A stretch of DNA of 64,000 nt from Nonomuraea sp. SYSU D8015 (GCF_008065375.1 NZ_VJYI01000023.1:62001-126000); one strand, 5' to 3'; numbered from the stretch's first letter, positions 38,087 to 47,540 are shown. A program made the numbers and translations. The notes: generated by a model not told the origin, from the sequence alone.

Positions 38087-40282
38087 TCAGAGCAGGGCCT
38101 CGGCGGTGATGGGCAGGTCGCGGACGCGGCGTCCGGTGGCGTGGAAGACCGCGTTGGCGATGGCGGGCGCCACGCCGATCTGCACGAGCTCGCCCAGGCT
38201 CTTGACTCCGATGGGGTCGGCTTCGTCGTCCCGGCCGTCGAGGTAGATCGCCTTGAGATCGGGGATGTCGGCGTTGACGGGGACGAGGTAGTCGGCCAGG
38301 TTGGCGTTGACGATCCGGCCGTCGCGGTGGTCGGTGACCGTGTGCTCCAGCAGGGCCATGCCGATGCCGCCCACCATCCCGCCGATCGCCTGGCTGTCGG
38401 CGAGCTTGGGGCTGATGATCCGGCCCGCGTCGTAGACGCCGAGCATCCGCCGCACCCGTACCAGCCCCAGGCGGGCGTCGACGGCGACCTCGGCGAACAT
38501 CGCGGCGTAGCCGTACATCGAGAACCGGGACTCCTGTGGCGGGTTGTAGGACCCCCGCGCTACGAGGTGGGTGCCGTTGTTGCGGGCAAGGAGCTGCTGG
38601 TAGGTCTCCCCGCGCGCACGGTCGCCCTTCACCTGCAGCCGGCCGCCGCTGACCACCACGTCATCGGCGTCGACGCCGTGCAGCGGTGAGCCCTCGTCCT
38701 CGACGGCGAGCTTGATGGCCTGCTTGCGCAACTTGTCGCAGGTGTCCTGGACGGCGGATCCCACGCTCGCCATGGTCTGCGAGGCGCCCTGTGGCGGGGC
38801 CGGCGGCATGGTGGAGTCGCCCAGCCGGAACTCGACGTGGCGTGCCTCCAAGCCGAGAGCATCGGCCGCGACCTGGGTCATGGAGGTGTACGTGCCCGGG
38901 CCCGCGTCGTGGGTCGCGGATTCGACCACCGCGGTGCCGTCGGCGTCGATCCTGGCATAGGCCTGGGCCTGTCCCCGCCAGACGTCGTAGCAGCCGGTGG
39001 CCACGCCGGTGCCGATGAGCCAGTCGCCGTCGCGGGTGGAGCGCGGCGTGGGGTTGCGCCGGTGCCAGCCGAATTCGCGGGCGCCCACGCGGAAGCACTC
39101 GCGCAGCCGCCGGGTGGAGAAGGGCCGCCCGTTCGACGGATCTTCGTTGGGTTCGTTGCGCAGCCGCAGCTCGATCGGGTCGATGCCGAGTTCGTAGGCG
39201 AGGTCGTCCATCGCGGACTCGATGCAGAAGGCGGCGCTGCTGTAGCCGGGGCCGCGCATCCACAGCGGGGTGCTCACATCGAGCGGCACCGTCCGGACCG
39301 ACTGGCTGACGTTGGGCACGGCGTAGAGCATCTGCCCGAGCACCAGGTTGGCCTCCCAGAATCTCTCGTAACGGGAGGTCTCGTGCTTCAGCTCGTGGAC
39401 CATCGCGGTCACCCGCCCGCGCCGGTCGCTGCCCAGGCGCAGCTTGTACTCGTACGCGGGCCGGTACCCCACCGAGAAGTACATCTGCCTGCGGGTCAGC
39501 GCGAGTTTCACCGGGCGTCCCACCTCGCGAGCGGCCAGAGCCGCGATGATGACGTGCGGCCAGGTCCGCAGGGCGCTGCCGAACGCGCCGCCGACGAACG
39601 GCGAGATGACGCGCACCGACTCCGCCGGGATGCCGAAAACGGCCGCGAGCTCGTGCTGCACGCCGATCACCCATTGGGTCTTGTCCCATACGCGGAGCCT
39701 GTCGCCGTCCCAGCGGGCGATGGTGGCGTGCGGCTCCATCGGATTGTGGTGGTTGCGGGAGAGCCGGTAGCTCATCTCCAACCGGACGCCCGCGGAACCC
39801 AGCGCTTGCTCCGCGTTGCCCCGGGCGTAGGTCTGGGGCTCGTCGGCCGGGCTCCCGGCCAGGTCGGTCGAGGACTTCTCGGCGTCGTAGGTGATCTCGA
39901 CAAGGTCGGCGGCGTGCTGCGCGGCCTCCAGGGTGGTGGCCACCACGACGGCGACCGGCTGGCCGAAGAACTGGACGCGGTCGTCCTGGAAGACGCGCAG
40001 CCGCCGACCCCCTCGGGGGGCGAGCGAGACCGGGTTGTCGCGGTAGGCCAGCCTGGGCGCGTCGAGGTGGGTGATCACTTTCAGCACGCCGGGCTGGGTG
40101 AGGGCGGCGCGGGCGTCGATGCCGGCGATGCGTCCGCGCGCGACGCTGCTGTCGACGACGACGGCGTGGACGACCCCGTCGATGTCGTGCTCGGCAGCAT
40201 ACTTCGCCTGCCCGGTCACCTTCAGGCGTCCCTCCACCCGGGACAGCGGCGCTCCGACTGCCGCCTGTGGCTGCGGGCTCAC
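38087..40282 (-). CDS. Xanthine dehydrogenase-family molybdopterin subunit (PaoC-like)
   Basis: 731 residues from the GTG at 40280-40282, which overlaps the preceding stop by 4 bp. Domains follow the large-subunit order: an aldehyde oxidase/xanthine dehydrogenase a/b hammerhead (about 15-120: VEGRLKVTGQAKYAAEHDID), then molybdopterin-binding parts with FVGGAFGSALRTWPH, RGPGYSSAAFCIESAMDDLA, GVATGCYDVWRGQAQAYAR and GMVGGIGMALLEH. The end YLVPVNADIPDLKAIYLDGR contains the Glu-bearing family end region (GVKSLGELVQIG). Together with the FAD and 2Fe-2S genes it forms an aldehyde- or heterocycle-oxidising enzyme. Substrate unknown. Confidence 0.92.
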   Translation of the reverse strand: MSPQPQAAVGAPLSRVEGRLKVTGQAKYAAEHDIDGVVHAVVVDSSVARGRIAGIDARAALTQPGVLKVITHLDAPRLAYRDNPVSLAPRGGRRLRVFQDDRVQFFGQPVAVVVATTLEAAQHAADLVEITYDAEKSSTDLAGSPADEPQTYARGNAEQALGSAGVRLEMSYRLSRNHHNPMEPHATIARWDGDRLRVWDKTQWVIGVQHELAAVFGIPAESVRVISPFVGGAFGSALRTWPHVIIAALAAREVGRPVKLALTRRQMYFSVGYRPAYEYKLRLGSDRRGRVTAMVHELKHETSRYERFWEANLVLGQMLYAVPNVSQSVRTVPLDVSTPLWMRGPGYSSAAFCIESAMDDLAYELGIDPIELRLRNEPNEDPSNGRPFSTRRLRECFRVGAREFGWHRRNPTPRSTRDGDWLIGTGVATGCYDVWRGQAQAYARIDADGTAVVESATHDAGPGTYTSMTQVAADALGLEARHVEFRLGDSTMPPAPPQGASQTMASVGSAVQDTCDKLRKQAIKLAVEDEGSPLHGVDADDVVVSGGRLQVKGDRARGETYQQLLARNNGTHLVARGSYNPPQESRFSMYGYAAMFAEVAVDARLGLVRVRRMLGVYDAGRIISPKLADSQAIGGMVGGIGMALLEHTVTDHRDGRIVNANLADYLVPVNADIPDLKAIYLDGRDDEADPIGVKSLGELVQIGVAPAIANAVFHATGRRVRDLPITAEALL

Positions 40283-41259
40283 TTGGTACCTCCTACGATG
40301 CGCAGTTGGCGTTCGACGGTGCGTTTGAGCAACTCGACCTTGAAGCGGTTGTGAGTGAGGGGGCGGGCCCCCTCGGCCGCCCCCTCGGCCGCCTCGGCCC
40401 ACAAGGCGTCCGAGGGCCGCCGGCCGGTGAGCCGCCGCTCGACCGCGGGCAGTCTCCACGGCACGGTGCCCACGCCTCCGACGGCGATCTTCGCCTGCCG
40501 GATCACTCCGCCGCGGACGTGCAGGGCGACGGCCGCGGAGGTGAGCGCGAACTCATACGACTGCCGGTCGCGCACCTTCATATAGCCCGACTTGAGCGGG
40601 CCCGGATGCGGCGGAATCTCCACGGCCGTGATCAACTCGCCTGGGCGAAGAGCCTGTTCGCGGTTCGGCGTGTCGCCGGGCTGAAGCAGGAAGTCGGCGA
40701 AAGGCACGCTGCGCTCCCCGTCCGGCCCCAGCAGGTGCACGCTCGCCTCCAGCGCCGCGAAGGCCACCGCGACGTCGGAGGGGTGGGTGGCCACGCAGTG
40801 GTCGGAGGTGCCGAGGATCGCGTGGGTGCGGTTGTAGCCCTGCAGGGCGGCGCAGCCCGAGCCCGGCTCACGCTTGTTGCAGGCGGCGGTCACGTCACGG
40901 AAGTACGCGCACCGGGTGCGCTGCATGATGTTGCCGCCGATCGTGGCCATGTTGCGCAGTTGGGCGGACGCGCTCAGTTCCAGAGCCTGGGAGATGACCG
41001 GGTAGAGGGTGCGCACCTTGGGGTGGGCGGCGGCCTCGGCCATCCGCACCAGGGCGCCGATGCGCAGCCCTCCGCGTGCGGTGTCGGTGACCTCGCGCAT
41101 CGGCAGGGCGCTGATGTCGACCAGGGTGCGGGGGCGTTCGACGGTCTCGCGCATCAGGTCGACGAGCGTCGTACCGCCGGCGATGTAACGCCCGCCGCGC
41201 CGACCGGCCTCCAGCGCCTCACGAGTGCCGGCGGCCTTGGTGAAGGAGAAGGGATACAT
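40279..41259 (-). CDS. FAD-binding subunit of aldehyde oxidoreductase (PaoB-like)
   Basis: 326 residues from ATG MYPFSFTKAAGTREALEAG; a GTG two codons earlier is possible. The FAD site GRYIAGGTTLVDLMRETVER, then NMATIGGNIMQRTRCAYFRD and CVATHPSDVAVAFAAL are hallmarks. The CAYFRD region with later CNKR and GCAA cysteines suggests an extra FeS cluster as in PaoB. It carries electrons from the 2Fe-2S subunit to an acceptor. It starts 6 bp after the 2Fe-2S stop and overlaps the Mo-subunit GTG. Confidence 0.92.
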   Translation of the reverse strand: MYPFSFTKAAGTREALEAGRRGGRYIAGGTTLVDLMRETVERPRTLVDISALPMREVTDTARGGLRIGALVRMAEAAAHPKVRTLYPVISQALELSASAQLRNMATIGGNIMQRTRCAYFRDVTAACNKREPGSGCAALQGYNRTHAILGTSDHCVATHPSDVAVAFAALEASVHLLGPDGERSVPFADFLLQPGDTPNREQALRPGELITAVEIPPHPGPLKSGYMKVRDRQSYEFALTSAAVALHVRGGVIRQAKIAVGGVGTVPWRLPAVERRLTGRRPSDALWAEAAEGAAEGARPLTHNRFKVELLKRTVERQLRIVGGTK

Positions 41260-41265
41260 CGGCAC

Positions 41266-41910
41266 TCACTTCCGGCCCGCGGCCTGCTCGACCGCCCGTA
41301 CGATCTTCACGTAGCAGCCGCAGCGGCAGATGTTGCCGCTCATCCACTCCCGGATCTCCTCGGCCGATCCGCTGTGGCCCTCCTGCATGCAGCCGACGCC
41401 GGACATGATCTGCCCGGGGGTGCAATAGCCGCACTGGAAGGCGTCCTGGTCGATGAACGCCTGCTGCAGCGGGTGCAGCCGGTCGCCGTCGGCAAGACCC
41501 TCGATGGTGGTGACCTCGGCGCCCTCCAGCCGTACCGCCAGTGTCAGACAGGAGTTGACCCGCCGACCGTCGACCAGCACCGTGCACGCCCCACAGGCAC
41601 CGGCGTTACAACCCTTCTTCGAGCCGGTCAGGCCCAGATGTTCGCGCAGCAGGTCCAGCAGCGAGGTCCGGTTGTCAACCGTGACGGTGTGCCGGTCGCC
41701 GTTGACGGACAGTGACACGGGACTGGTGGGCGGCGACTCAGCGGGTGCCGCTGCGCCGACCCTGGACGGCCCGGCGACCAGGCCACCGGTCGCGACGGTA
41801 GCGCCGGCTGCGGTGGTCGCCGTGATGAACGTGCGCCGGGTGGGCCTGACCGGTGGTGCGGTGGGTACGGCGGCTGTCTCAGACGGTTGGGCCGGTATGG
41901 GTTCTTCCAT
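41266..41910 (-). CDS. 2Fe-2S subunit of aldehyde oxidoreductase, Tat-exported (PaoA-like)
   Basis: 214 residues. A twin-arginine signal (PTRRTFITATTAAGATVATG) near residues 23-45 shows export of the folded complex, as for PaoA of Escherichia coli. The plant-type ferredoxin site is CNAGACGACTVLVDG plus a later Cys, and the second cluster uses QCGYCTPGQIMS and NICRCGCY. The normal CxxC pattern before Y ends the second cluster. It heads a three-gene operon with the FAD and Mo subunits and the truncated chaperone. Confidence 0.93.
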   Translation of the reverse strand: MEEPIPAQPSETAAVPTAPPVRPTRRTFITATTAAGATVATGGLVAGPSRVGAAAPAESPPTSPVSLSVNGDRHTVTVDNRTSLLDLLREHLGLTGSKKGCNAGACGACTVLVDGRRVNSCLTLAVRLEGAEVTTIEGLADGDRLHPLQQAFIDQDAFQCGYCTPGQIMSGVGCMQEGHSGSAEEIREWMSGNICRCGCYVKIVRAVEQAAGRK

Positions 41911-41954
41911 GAATCGCTTCCCTCGGATCGGTGTACGTTACGGGCGAGGTCCGG

Positions 41955-42785
41955 TCAGGCAGCGAGGCGGCTACCCATGGCCGCTTCCGAGATGTGGTTC
42001 CACTCCTGCCAGGCCACGACGCGACGCGCGTATTCGTCACGCGTCAGCTCGAGCAGGCCGGCGCCGAGGAAGATCCGCAGCGGCGGTTCCTCGGCATCGA
42101 CGACCTGGAGGATGGCCGGGGCGGTCGCCTGCGGGTCGCCGGGGGTCGTCCCGCTCCAGAACGCGGCCGCGGCCTCGCGCACACCGTCGTAGGCGGGCAG
42201 GTGCTCAGAGTGCACCGCCGAGCTCCCTCCCCAGTCCGTGGCGTAGCCGGCCGGCTCGACGATCGTGATCTTGATACCGAAGCCGCGGACCTCGGCGGCG
42301 AGAGCCTGGCTCATCGCTTCCAGCGCCCACTTCGACGCGTTGTAGATGCCGAGGGCGGGGAACGCGCGCAATCCGCCGATCGAGGAGAGCTGGATGACGT
42401 GGCCCGAGCCCTGCTCGCGCAGATACGGCAGGACGGCCTGGGTCACCAACAGAGTGCCGAAGACGTTGGTCTCGAACTGGTCGCGGGCCTGCTTCTCGGT
42501 GGCCTCCTCGGTCATGGCGAAAAGACCGTATCCCGCGTTGTTGACGACGATGCCCAGCCGCCCGAAGTGGTCGTGGGCCGTCTTCACGGCCAGGTCCACG
42601 GCGGACTTGTCGGTGACGTCGAGTGCGATCGGCAGGACATTGTCGCCGTAGCGGTCGACGAGATCGGTCAGGGTGGCGACATTCCGGGCGGTGGCAGCCA
42701 CCTTGTCACCTCGACCCAGCGCGGCCTCGGCCCAGATGCGGCCGAACCCCCGCGACGTTCCGGTGATGAACCAGGTACGAGACAT
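41955..42785 (-). CDS. SDR-family oxidoreductase
   Basis: 276 residues from ATG MSRTWFITGTSRGFGRIWAE with CAGGAG upstream. The Rossmann motif TGTSRGFG, NNAGYGLF, Ser in QLSSIGGLRAFP and YNASK catalytic motif are all present. It is of the same subgroup as the passenger SDR at 29240. It lies 44 bp from the 2Fe-2S gene start on the same strand, and divergent from an XRE regulator that probably controls it. Confidence 0.92.
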   Translation of the reverse strand: MSRTWFITGTSRGFGRIWAEAALGRGDKVAATARNVATLTDLVDRYGDNVLPIALDVTDKSAVDLAVKTAHDHFGRLGIVVNNAGYGLFAMTEEATEKQARDQFETNVFGTLLVTQAVLPYLREQGSGHVIQLSSIGGLRAFPALGIYNASKWALEAMSQALAAEVRGFGIKITIVEPAGYATDWGGSSAVHSEHLPAYDGVREAAAAFWSGTTPGDPQATAPAILQVVDAEEPPLRIFLGAGLLELTRDEYARRVVAWQEWNHISEAAMGSRLAA

Positions 42786-43041
42786 CAAAGCTCCTGGAAG
42801 AAGTGGCCGGGCAGGCCACGACAGCGCACCTCTGCCCGAGACACTGATCGAAGGAAACCGGACGGCCGCGACGGCGGGTCTCAGCACCGTGCTGGTCGGC
42901 GCTGGTTCCGTTCCGGCCGGGACATCGCCAAGCCTGCCGTTCATGCCCGGGAACAGCCATCCGCCGCCTTGGCTACCTTCCGTGTTCCTACTGCTGGCAG
43001 TGGCAGGCACGGCAGTCGCTGGATGGGGCACACTGGACAGC

Positions 43042-43941
43042 ATGTCCAGCTTCAGCGCCGGCGACGATGGGTCGGCTGCCGGCCTCGATCGGCGTGCAGA
43101 GCTCAGCGAATTCCTGCGCAGCCGCCGGGCCCGGCTCAAGCCCGCCGACGTCGGCCTGGCCGACTATGGTCGGCGACGGCGGGTGCCCGGGCTGCGCCGG
43201 GAGGAACTGGCACAGGTGGCCGGCGTATCGGTCTCCTACTACACGCAGCTCGAACAGGGCAACAGCGGCAACGTTTCGGTGGAGGTGCTGGACTCCATCG
43301 CCCGAGCCCTGCAACTGACCGAAACCGAGCAGGCCTACCTGGCACACCTGGCGAAGCCCACACGAAAGAGGCCGAGCAAGCCGTCACCGCGGACCCAACG
43401 GTTGCGCCCCGCCATCCAGCAGCTTCTCGACACGATGACGGACGTACCCGCGTACGTGAACGGATTCCGCATGGACATCCTCGGCTGGAACCGGACGGCC
43501 GCCGCACTGTTCGGCAACTGGGCAGAGCTGCCGCCCGAGGAGCGCAACTGGGGACGGCTGATCTACCTCTCCCCCGCCATGCGCGATCTGTTCATCGACT
43601 GGGAGCGCAAGGCGGGCGCCATCGCCGGGATCTTGCGCATGCACGCCGGCAGCCATCCCGAAGATCCGCAGCTCGCTTCGCTGGTGGGCGAACTGTCGGT
43701 GCGGAGCGAGGCGTTCCGCCAGTTCTGGACTGCGCACGAGGTGCGCCGCAAGAGCCATGGGGTGCTGCGGTTCAACCATCCGCTGGTGGGCGAACTCACC
43801 CTGTCATACGAGACGTTCCCTCTGCTCGACGACCCCGACCAGACGCTTGTCACGTACCACGCGGAACCTGGCTCCGAGTCCGCCACGGCCCTGCGGCTAC
43901 TTGCCAGCTGGGGAACGGACGCGACGACACCGGTCGGCTGA
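43042..43941 (+). CDS. XRE-family regulator with MmyB-like ligand domain
   Basis: 299 residues from ATG MSSFSAGDDG; upstream codons belong to the divergent promoter. The HTH (about 20-95) reads FLRSRRARLKPADVGL, RRRRVPGLRREELAQVAGVS and VSYYTQLEQGNSGNVSVEVL, as in the common actinomycete MmyB/XRE group. The C-terminal domain begins DVPAYVNGFRMDILGWNRTA, which fits a PAS-like MmyB ligand pocket (fatty acid binding in the family). It is divergent from the SDR gene 257 bp away and may repress it. Confidence 0.92.
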   Translation: MSSFSAGDDGSAAGLDRRAELSEFLRSRRARLKPADVGLADYGRRRRVPGLRREELAQVAGVSVSYYTQLEQGNSGNVSVEVLDSIARALQLTETEQAYLAHLAKPTRKRPSKPSPRTQRLRPAIQQLLDTMTDVPAYVNGFRMDILGWNRTAAALFGNWAELPPEERNWGRLIYLSPAMRDLFIDWERKAGAIAGILRMHAGSHPEDPQLASLVGELSVRSEAFRQFWTAHEVRRKSHGVLRFNHPLVGELTLSYETFPLLDDPDQTLVTYHAEPGSESATALRLLASWGTDATTPVG

Positions 43942-44010
43942 ACCAAACCGCAGAGCTCGCAGGGTTTCTGCGGAGCACGATCCTACCGGCGAGCGCCGGG
44001 CTGATGACCA

Positions 44011-45651
44011 TTACTGGGGCTCGCTGTGCAGTTCTTCGACGTCGGCCTGGTGGATCTGGTCGCGGAGGCGGAACTTCTGGATCTTCCCGGAGCCGGTCAG
44101 CGGTAGTTCGGCGGTGTGGAACCAGCGGGTGGGTGTCTTGTGGGGTGCCAGGTGCGCACGGCAGAGCTGGTGGAGTTCGGTGACTGCTGGGATCTGGTCG
44201 GGGTGGGCGGGTACGAGTACCGCGGCAACGATCTCGCCCCAGGTGGGATCGGGCAGGCCGAGCACGGTGACATCGCGGATGCCAGGGTGGGTGAACAGCA
44301 CTTGCTCGATTTCGGTTGCGTAGATGTTCTCCCCACCGCGAATGATCATGTCTTTGAGCCTGCCGGTGATGCGGAGGTAGCCGCGGTCGTCCATGGTGCC
44401 CAGGTCGCCGGTGTGCAGCCAGCCGTCCCGGTCGACGGTTTCGGCGGTGCGTTCGGGCATGTCGAAGTAGCCGAGCATGCGCTGGTAGCCGCGAGCGCAG
44501 ATTTCCCCTTGCCCGCCGATGGGCACGGTGTCGCCGGTGACGGGGTCGCGGACGGCGATCTCGAGTTGCGGCAGTGGCCGTCCGACGGTGGTGGCTTTGT
44601 CGTCGGGCGAGTCGTCGGGGCTGGTCTGCGTGACCACCGGCGACAGTTCGGTCTGGCCGTACACCGTGGTGAACTGGACGCCGAAACGGCGCTCGACCCG
44701 GTGCACGAGTTCGGGCGGAACGGGGCTGCCGCCGGAGAGCACCCGCGACAGGCGGGACAGGTCGAACTGGTCGAACTCGGGGTGGCTGAGCATCGCGATG
44801 AGCATGGTGGGAACCCCTGCCAGCAGATCCGCGTGGTGGTCCTGGGCCGCGGTGAGCACGAGCACGGGGTCGAACAGCTGACACAGGACGTAGGCGGCTC
44901 GCTGGTGCACCGAGCCGAGCACGCCCATTGCACAGCCGGCGGTGTGGAACAACGGCATCGCCGAGACCATGGCGCCCCGGTCCGGAAGCTGTGTCCGGTC
45001 GATCATGAACCGGGCGTTGGTGACCAGCCCCCGGTGGTGCAGCAACGCCCCCTTGGGGAATCCGGTGGTACCGGATGTGTACTGGATCTGGGCGGGGTCG
45101 CTGGGCCGCACTGTCGGCAGCGAGCCGTCCGCTTGGTGGGTGCGTACGGTGTCCTGCCAGTCCTCGAAGCAGAACGTGGCGCGTAACTCCGGCAGTCCCG
45201 GCATCGCTTCCCGCGCGATCGCGGTCATGTCGCTACCGCGAAACTCGGCGGTGTGGAACAGGCCCGCTGAGCGGGACTGCTCAAGTACGTAGCGCAGTTC
45301 TGCCGCCCGTAGCGCCGGGTTGGCGGTCACGACGATCACACCGGCCAACGCCGCGCCGTATTGCAGGATGATCCACTCGGGAATGTTGGGCGCCCAAACG
45401 GTGATCCGCTCACCCGGTGCGAACCGGGTGAGCAGCCAGTGTCCGCACTGCTCGGCGTCGGCCAGCAGTTGCCGGTAAGTCCATCGGCGGTCCGTGCGTT
45501 CGGCACCGGCTGGCGACGGCGTGCCTGGTGGCGCCGCTTCGATGAGGGCGGTCTGGTCCCCGGCGTCCCTGGCGGCTTCGCGCAACAGGTCCCCTGTGGA
45601 CAGGTCCAGGACGGGCCGGCTGGTGTCGGCGGGCCAGTACGCCAGGTCCAT
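44011..45651 (-). CDS. Acyl-CoA synthetase (AMP-forming)
   Basis: 546 residues. The ATP-binding loop is YTSGTTGFPKGALLHHRGLV near 180-200; A5/A8 motifs include YGQTELSPVVTQT, DGWLHTGDLGTMDDRGYLRI and GRLKDMIIRGGENIYATEIE. The C-terminal lysine lies in GSGKIQKFRLRDQI. It activates a carboxylic acid (fatty, aromatic or branched) to the CoA thioester in the cytoplasm. It sits 4 bp after an enoyl-CoA hydratase gene and a TetR gene on the same strand, giving a small fatty-acid-type catabolic operon; the exact substrate is unknown. Confidence 0.93.
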   Translation of the reverse strand: MDLAYWPADTSRPVLDLSTGDLLREAARDAGDQTALIEAAPPGTPSPAGAERTDRRWTYRQLLADAEQCGHWLLTRFAPGERITVWAPNIPEWIILQYGAALAGVIVVTANPALRAAELRYVLEQSRSAGLFHTAEFRGSDMTAIAREAMPGLPELRATFCFEDWQDTVRTHQADGSLPTVRPSDPAQIQYTSGTTGFPKGALLHHRGLVTNARFMIDRTQLPDRGAMVSAMPLFHTAGCAMGVLGSVHQRAAYVLCQLFDPVLVLTAAQDHHADLLAGVPTMLIAMLSHPEFDQFDLSRLSRVLSGGSPVPPELVHRVERRFGVQFTTVYGQTELSPVVTQTSPDDSPDDKATTVGRPLPQLEIAVRDPVTGDTVPIGGQGEICARGYQRMLGYFDMPERTAETVDRDGWLHTGDLGTMDDRGYLRITGRLKDMIIRGGENIYATEIEQVLFTHPGIRDVTVLGLPDPTWGEIVAAVLVPAHPDQIPAVTELHQLCRAHLAPHKTPTRWFHTAELPLTGSGKIQKFRLRDQIHQADVEELHSEPQ

Positions 45652-45655
45652 GGGC

Positions 45656-46522
45656 TTACTCCTCGTCGATTTCGGCTGTGGTGGGGATGGGGCCGCCGCC
45701 GTCGGGGATCGGCCTGCCGGAGTCGCGCCATCGCACCGCGGCGGGGAATCCGTGCTGTGCGGCGAATTCCTGGAACCAGCGGCCCTCAGGGGAGTGCCGG
45801 GTGATCCCGTCGAACAGGGTGGCCAGGATCTGGGTGCCGTGCAGGCCCATGTTGTCGTAAGCCTGGTTGATCATCAGTTTCTGCATGACCAGCTGGTTGA
45901 CCGGGACCCCGGCGATGCGGTCGGCCAACGCCTCGACCGCGGCGTCCAGTTCGGCGGCCGGGACCGCCTGCAGCACCAGACCCCATGCGGCGGCGGTGGT
46001 TCCGTCGATGGTGTCCCCCGTCAGCAGCATCCGCTTGGCCCGCTCGGCACCGAGCCGGTAGACCCACATCGCGGTGGTCGGACAGCCCCACACTCGCGCG
46101 GGCATGTAACCGACCCGGGCGTCCTCGGCCATCACCACCAGATCGCAGGACAAGGCGATATCACTGCCGCCGGCCACCGCGTAGCCGTGCACCTTCGCGA
46201 TGGTCGGCTTCAGTGAACGCCACAGACTGAAGAAGTCGTCGGTGTTGCGCTTCATGTGCTGGTAATCCTTGATCGGATCCCACACCGGCGGCTGCGTCAG
46301 ATGGCCGTGCTCAGCGTACTGCTTGAGGTCGTAACCCGCGCTGAACGCACGCCCCGCGCCCTGGAGCACGATCACATGCACCGCCGGATCGTCGTTGGCC
46401 CGATCGACCAGCTCCTTCAGCCTGCGCGCCACTTCCGCCGTGATCGCGTTCAGCCGATGGGGCCGGTTCAACGTCAGATAGGCTTTGCGGTCCCGCACCT
46501 CATAGCCGATGACATCACTCAC
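45656..46522 (-). CDS. Enoyl-CoA hydratase/isomerase family protein with altered active site
   Basis: 288 residues. Crotonase hallmarks are VIVLQGAGRAFSAGYDLKQY (oxyanion region) and KPTIAKVHGYAVAGGSDIAL. At the positions where hydratases use two glutamates, this protein has Asp121 (GGSDIAL) and Cys147 (VWGCPTT), so it may not be a simple hydratase; several crotonase subgroups look like this. The start overlaps the TetR stop by 4 bp and the stop is 4 bp before the ligase gene. It presumably acts on the CoA ester made by the ligase. Confidence 0.9.
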   Translation of the reverse strand: MSDVIGYEVRDRKAYLTLNRPHRLNAITAEVARRLKELVDRANDDPAVHVIVLQGAGRAFSAGYDLKQYAEHGHLTQPPVWDPIKDYQHMKRNTDDFFSLWRSLKPTIAKVHGYAVAGGSDIALSCDLVVMAEDARVGYMPARVWGCPTTAMWVYRLGAERAKRMLLTGDTIDGTTAAAWGLVLQAVPAAELDAAVEALADRIAGVPVNQLVMQKLMINQAYDNMGLHGTQILATLFDGITRHSPEGRWFQEFAAQHGFPAAVRWRDSGRPIPDGGGPIPTTAEIDEE

Positions 46523-47124
46523 GGGTTATTCCCCTCCAGGATGGCCTGGGCAACCGCGACCCAATCGGCGATCAGCCGCTCGGTAGTGCGCCGCTCACCG
46601 CGCAGCACATCGGAAATCGCCAGGCCACGCAGGAATTGCACAGTCAGCGACGCCACCATGGGGTAACGCGCGCTGGACGACAGATCCTCGCCGAACACCT
46701 CTCCGACCACCCGGTAAAGATCCACACGCGCTCGCTTCTCCTCACGGCGCAACACCTCCCGCAACGCGGGATCCGTACGCGCGGCCGCCCACAACTCCAA
46801 CTCCGCGACGAACGCCGGACGCACCATCGACGCGCACAGCACCCGGATCGCGCGCTCCACACGATCAAGGTCGGCCGGCGTTTCGGCCTCGGCCTGCCGC
46901 ACCGCCGCCTCATTGCGCTCCATCAGCAGCCGGATCGTGGCACCCAGCATCGCCTCGCGCGTCGGGAAGTGATGCAGCAACGCACCCCGGCTGAACCTGC
47001 CAGCACGCTGCACTTCGACGGTTGTCGTCGCCGCCAGTCCGCGCTCGATCAACAACTCCACCGCGACCTGAACGATCCGCTGCCGTGTCGCCTCACGCTG
47101 CGCGGCCCGTACACCCGACGCCAT
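46519..47124 (-). CDS. TetR-family regulator of the acyl-CoA operon
   Basis: 201 residues. HTH (about 13-58): QRIVQVAVELLIERGLAATT, RFSRGALLHHFPTREAMLGA. The C-terminal domain has LTVQFLRGLAIS, LRGERRTTER of a TetR_C type seen with fatty-acid genes. It is the first gene of the operon and has a perfect 7-bp inverted repeat (47139-47156) just before its ATG. Confidence 0.92.
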   Translation of the reverse strand: MASGVRAAQREATRQRIVQVAVELLIERGLAATTTVEVQRAGRFSRGALLHHFPTREAMLGATIRLLMERNEAAVRQAEAETPADLDRVERAIRVLCASMVRPAFVAELELWAAARTDPALREVLRREEKRARVDLYRVVGEVFGEDLSSSARYPMVASLTVQFLRGLAISDVLRGERRTTERLIADWVAVAQAILEGNNP

Positions 47125-47540
47125 GCGTGAACCGTTTCACAGTCACATCTGACTGTCAACCGCCCAAGACCAAAGGCTTAATGATGATCTTGTGAGTGGA
47201 GTGTCCTGTCGAGGACCTGGCCATGAACGTCACGAGGAACTCTGGGCGTGCGGCCGGGGCAGGCTGCAGCTCTGTCCCGTGAACCGAGGGCGATTCAAGG
47301 CGTCCACGAGCCGCCCGTCACGTGGTGAACCAGCACGGCACAAGGGCGGCGGCAGGAGCCCCGTCGCCACCCTTGAGGCCGCCAACCCCGACGACACGCC
47401 CCGGCTCGTAGGCGGACGCCGTGGCGCCGGCGAGCATCTCCAGTGTGCTTATGGCCGCTCCCGCCCACTTCCCCGCGGTTCCGGTCGGCCCGGTGCAGAC
47501 AGTCCAGCCTCACTCCAGAGCACAGGACCTTGACCCGAAG
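47125..47540. other. Intergenic, no gene supported
   Basis: About 400 bp between the acyl-CoA TetR gene and the LacI operator sites. A plus-strand frame at 47192-47533 has poor coding character and I do not call it. Confidence 0.4.
47139..47156. promoter_or_regulatory. TetR-type operator ACAGTCA-catc-TGACTGT
   Basis: Perfect 7-bp arms with a 4-bp centre, 15 bp upstream of the TetR start. A second smaller dyad, GTGAA-ccgt-TTCAC, lies at 47127-47140. Confidence 0.6.

Noticed and set aside
38837-40354. 505-codon plus-strand open frame inside the molybdopterin gene
   Set aside because: Antisense shadow of the PaoC-like gene; no ribosome site or motif.
41931-44183. 750-codon plus-strand open frame across the SDR and XRE genes
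   Set aside because: It crosses two well-supported genes on both strands, with low-complexity arginine-rich sequence and no family motif.
47192-47533. 113-codon plus-strand open frame before the GH42 unit
   Set aside because: No ribosome site, Gly/Arg/Pro bias, and it ends at the operator region; likely not coding.
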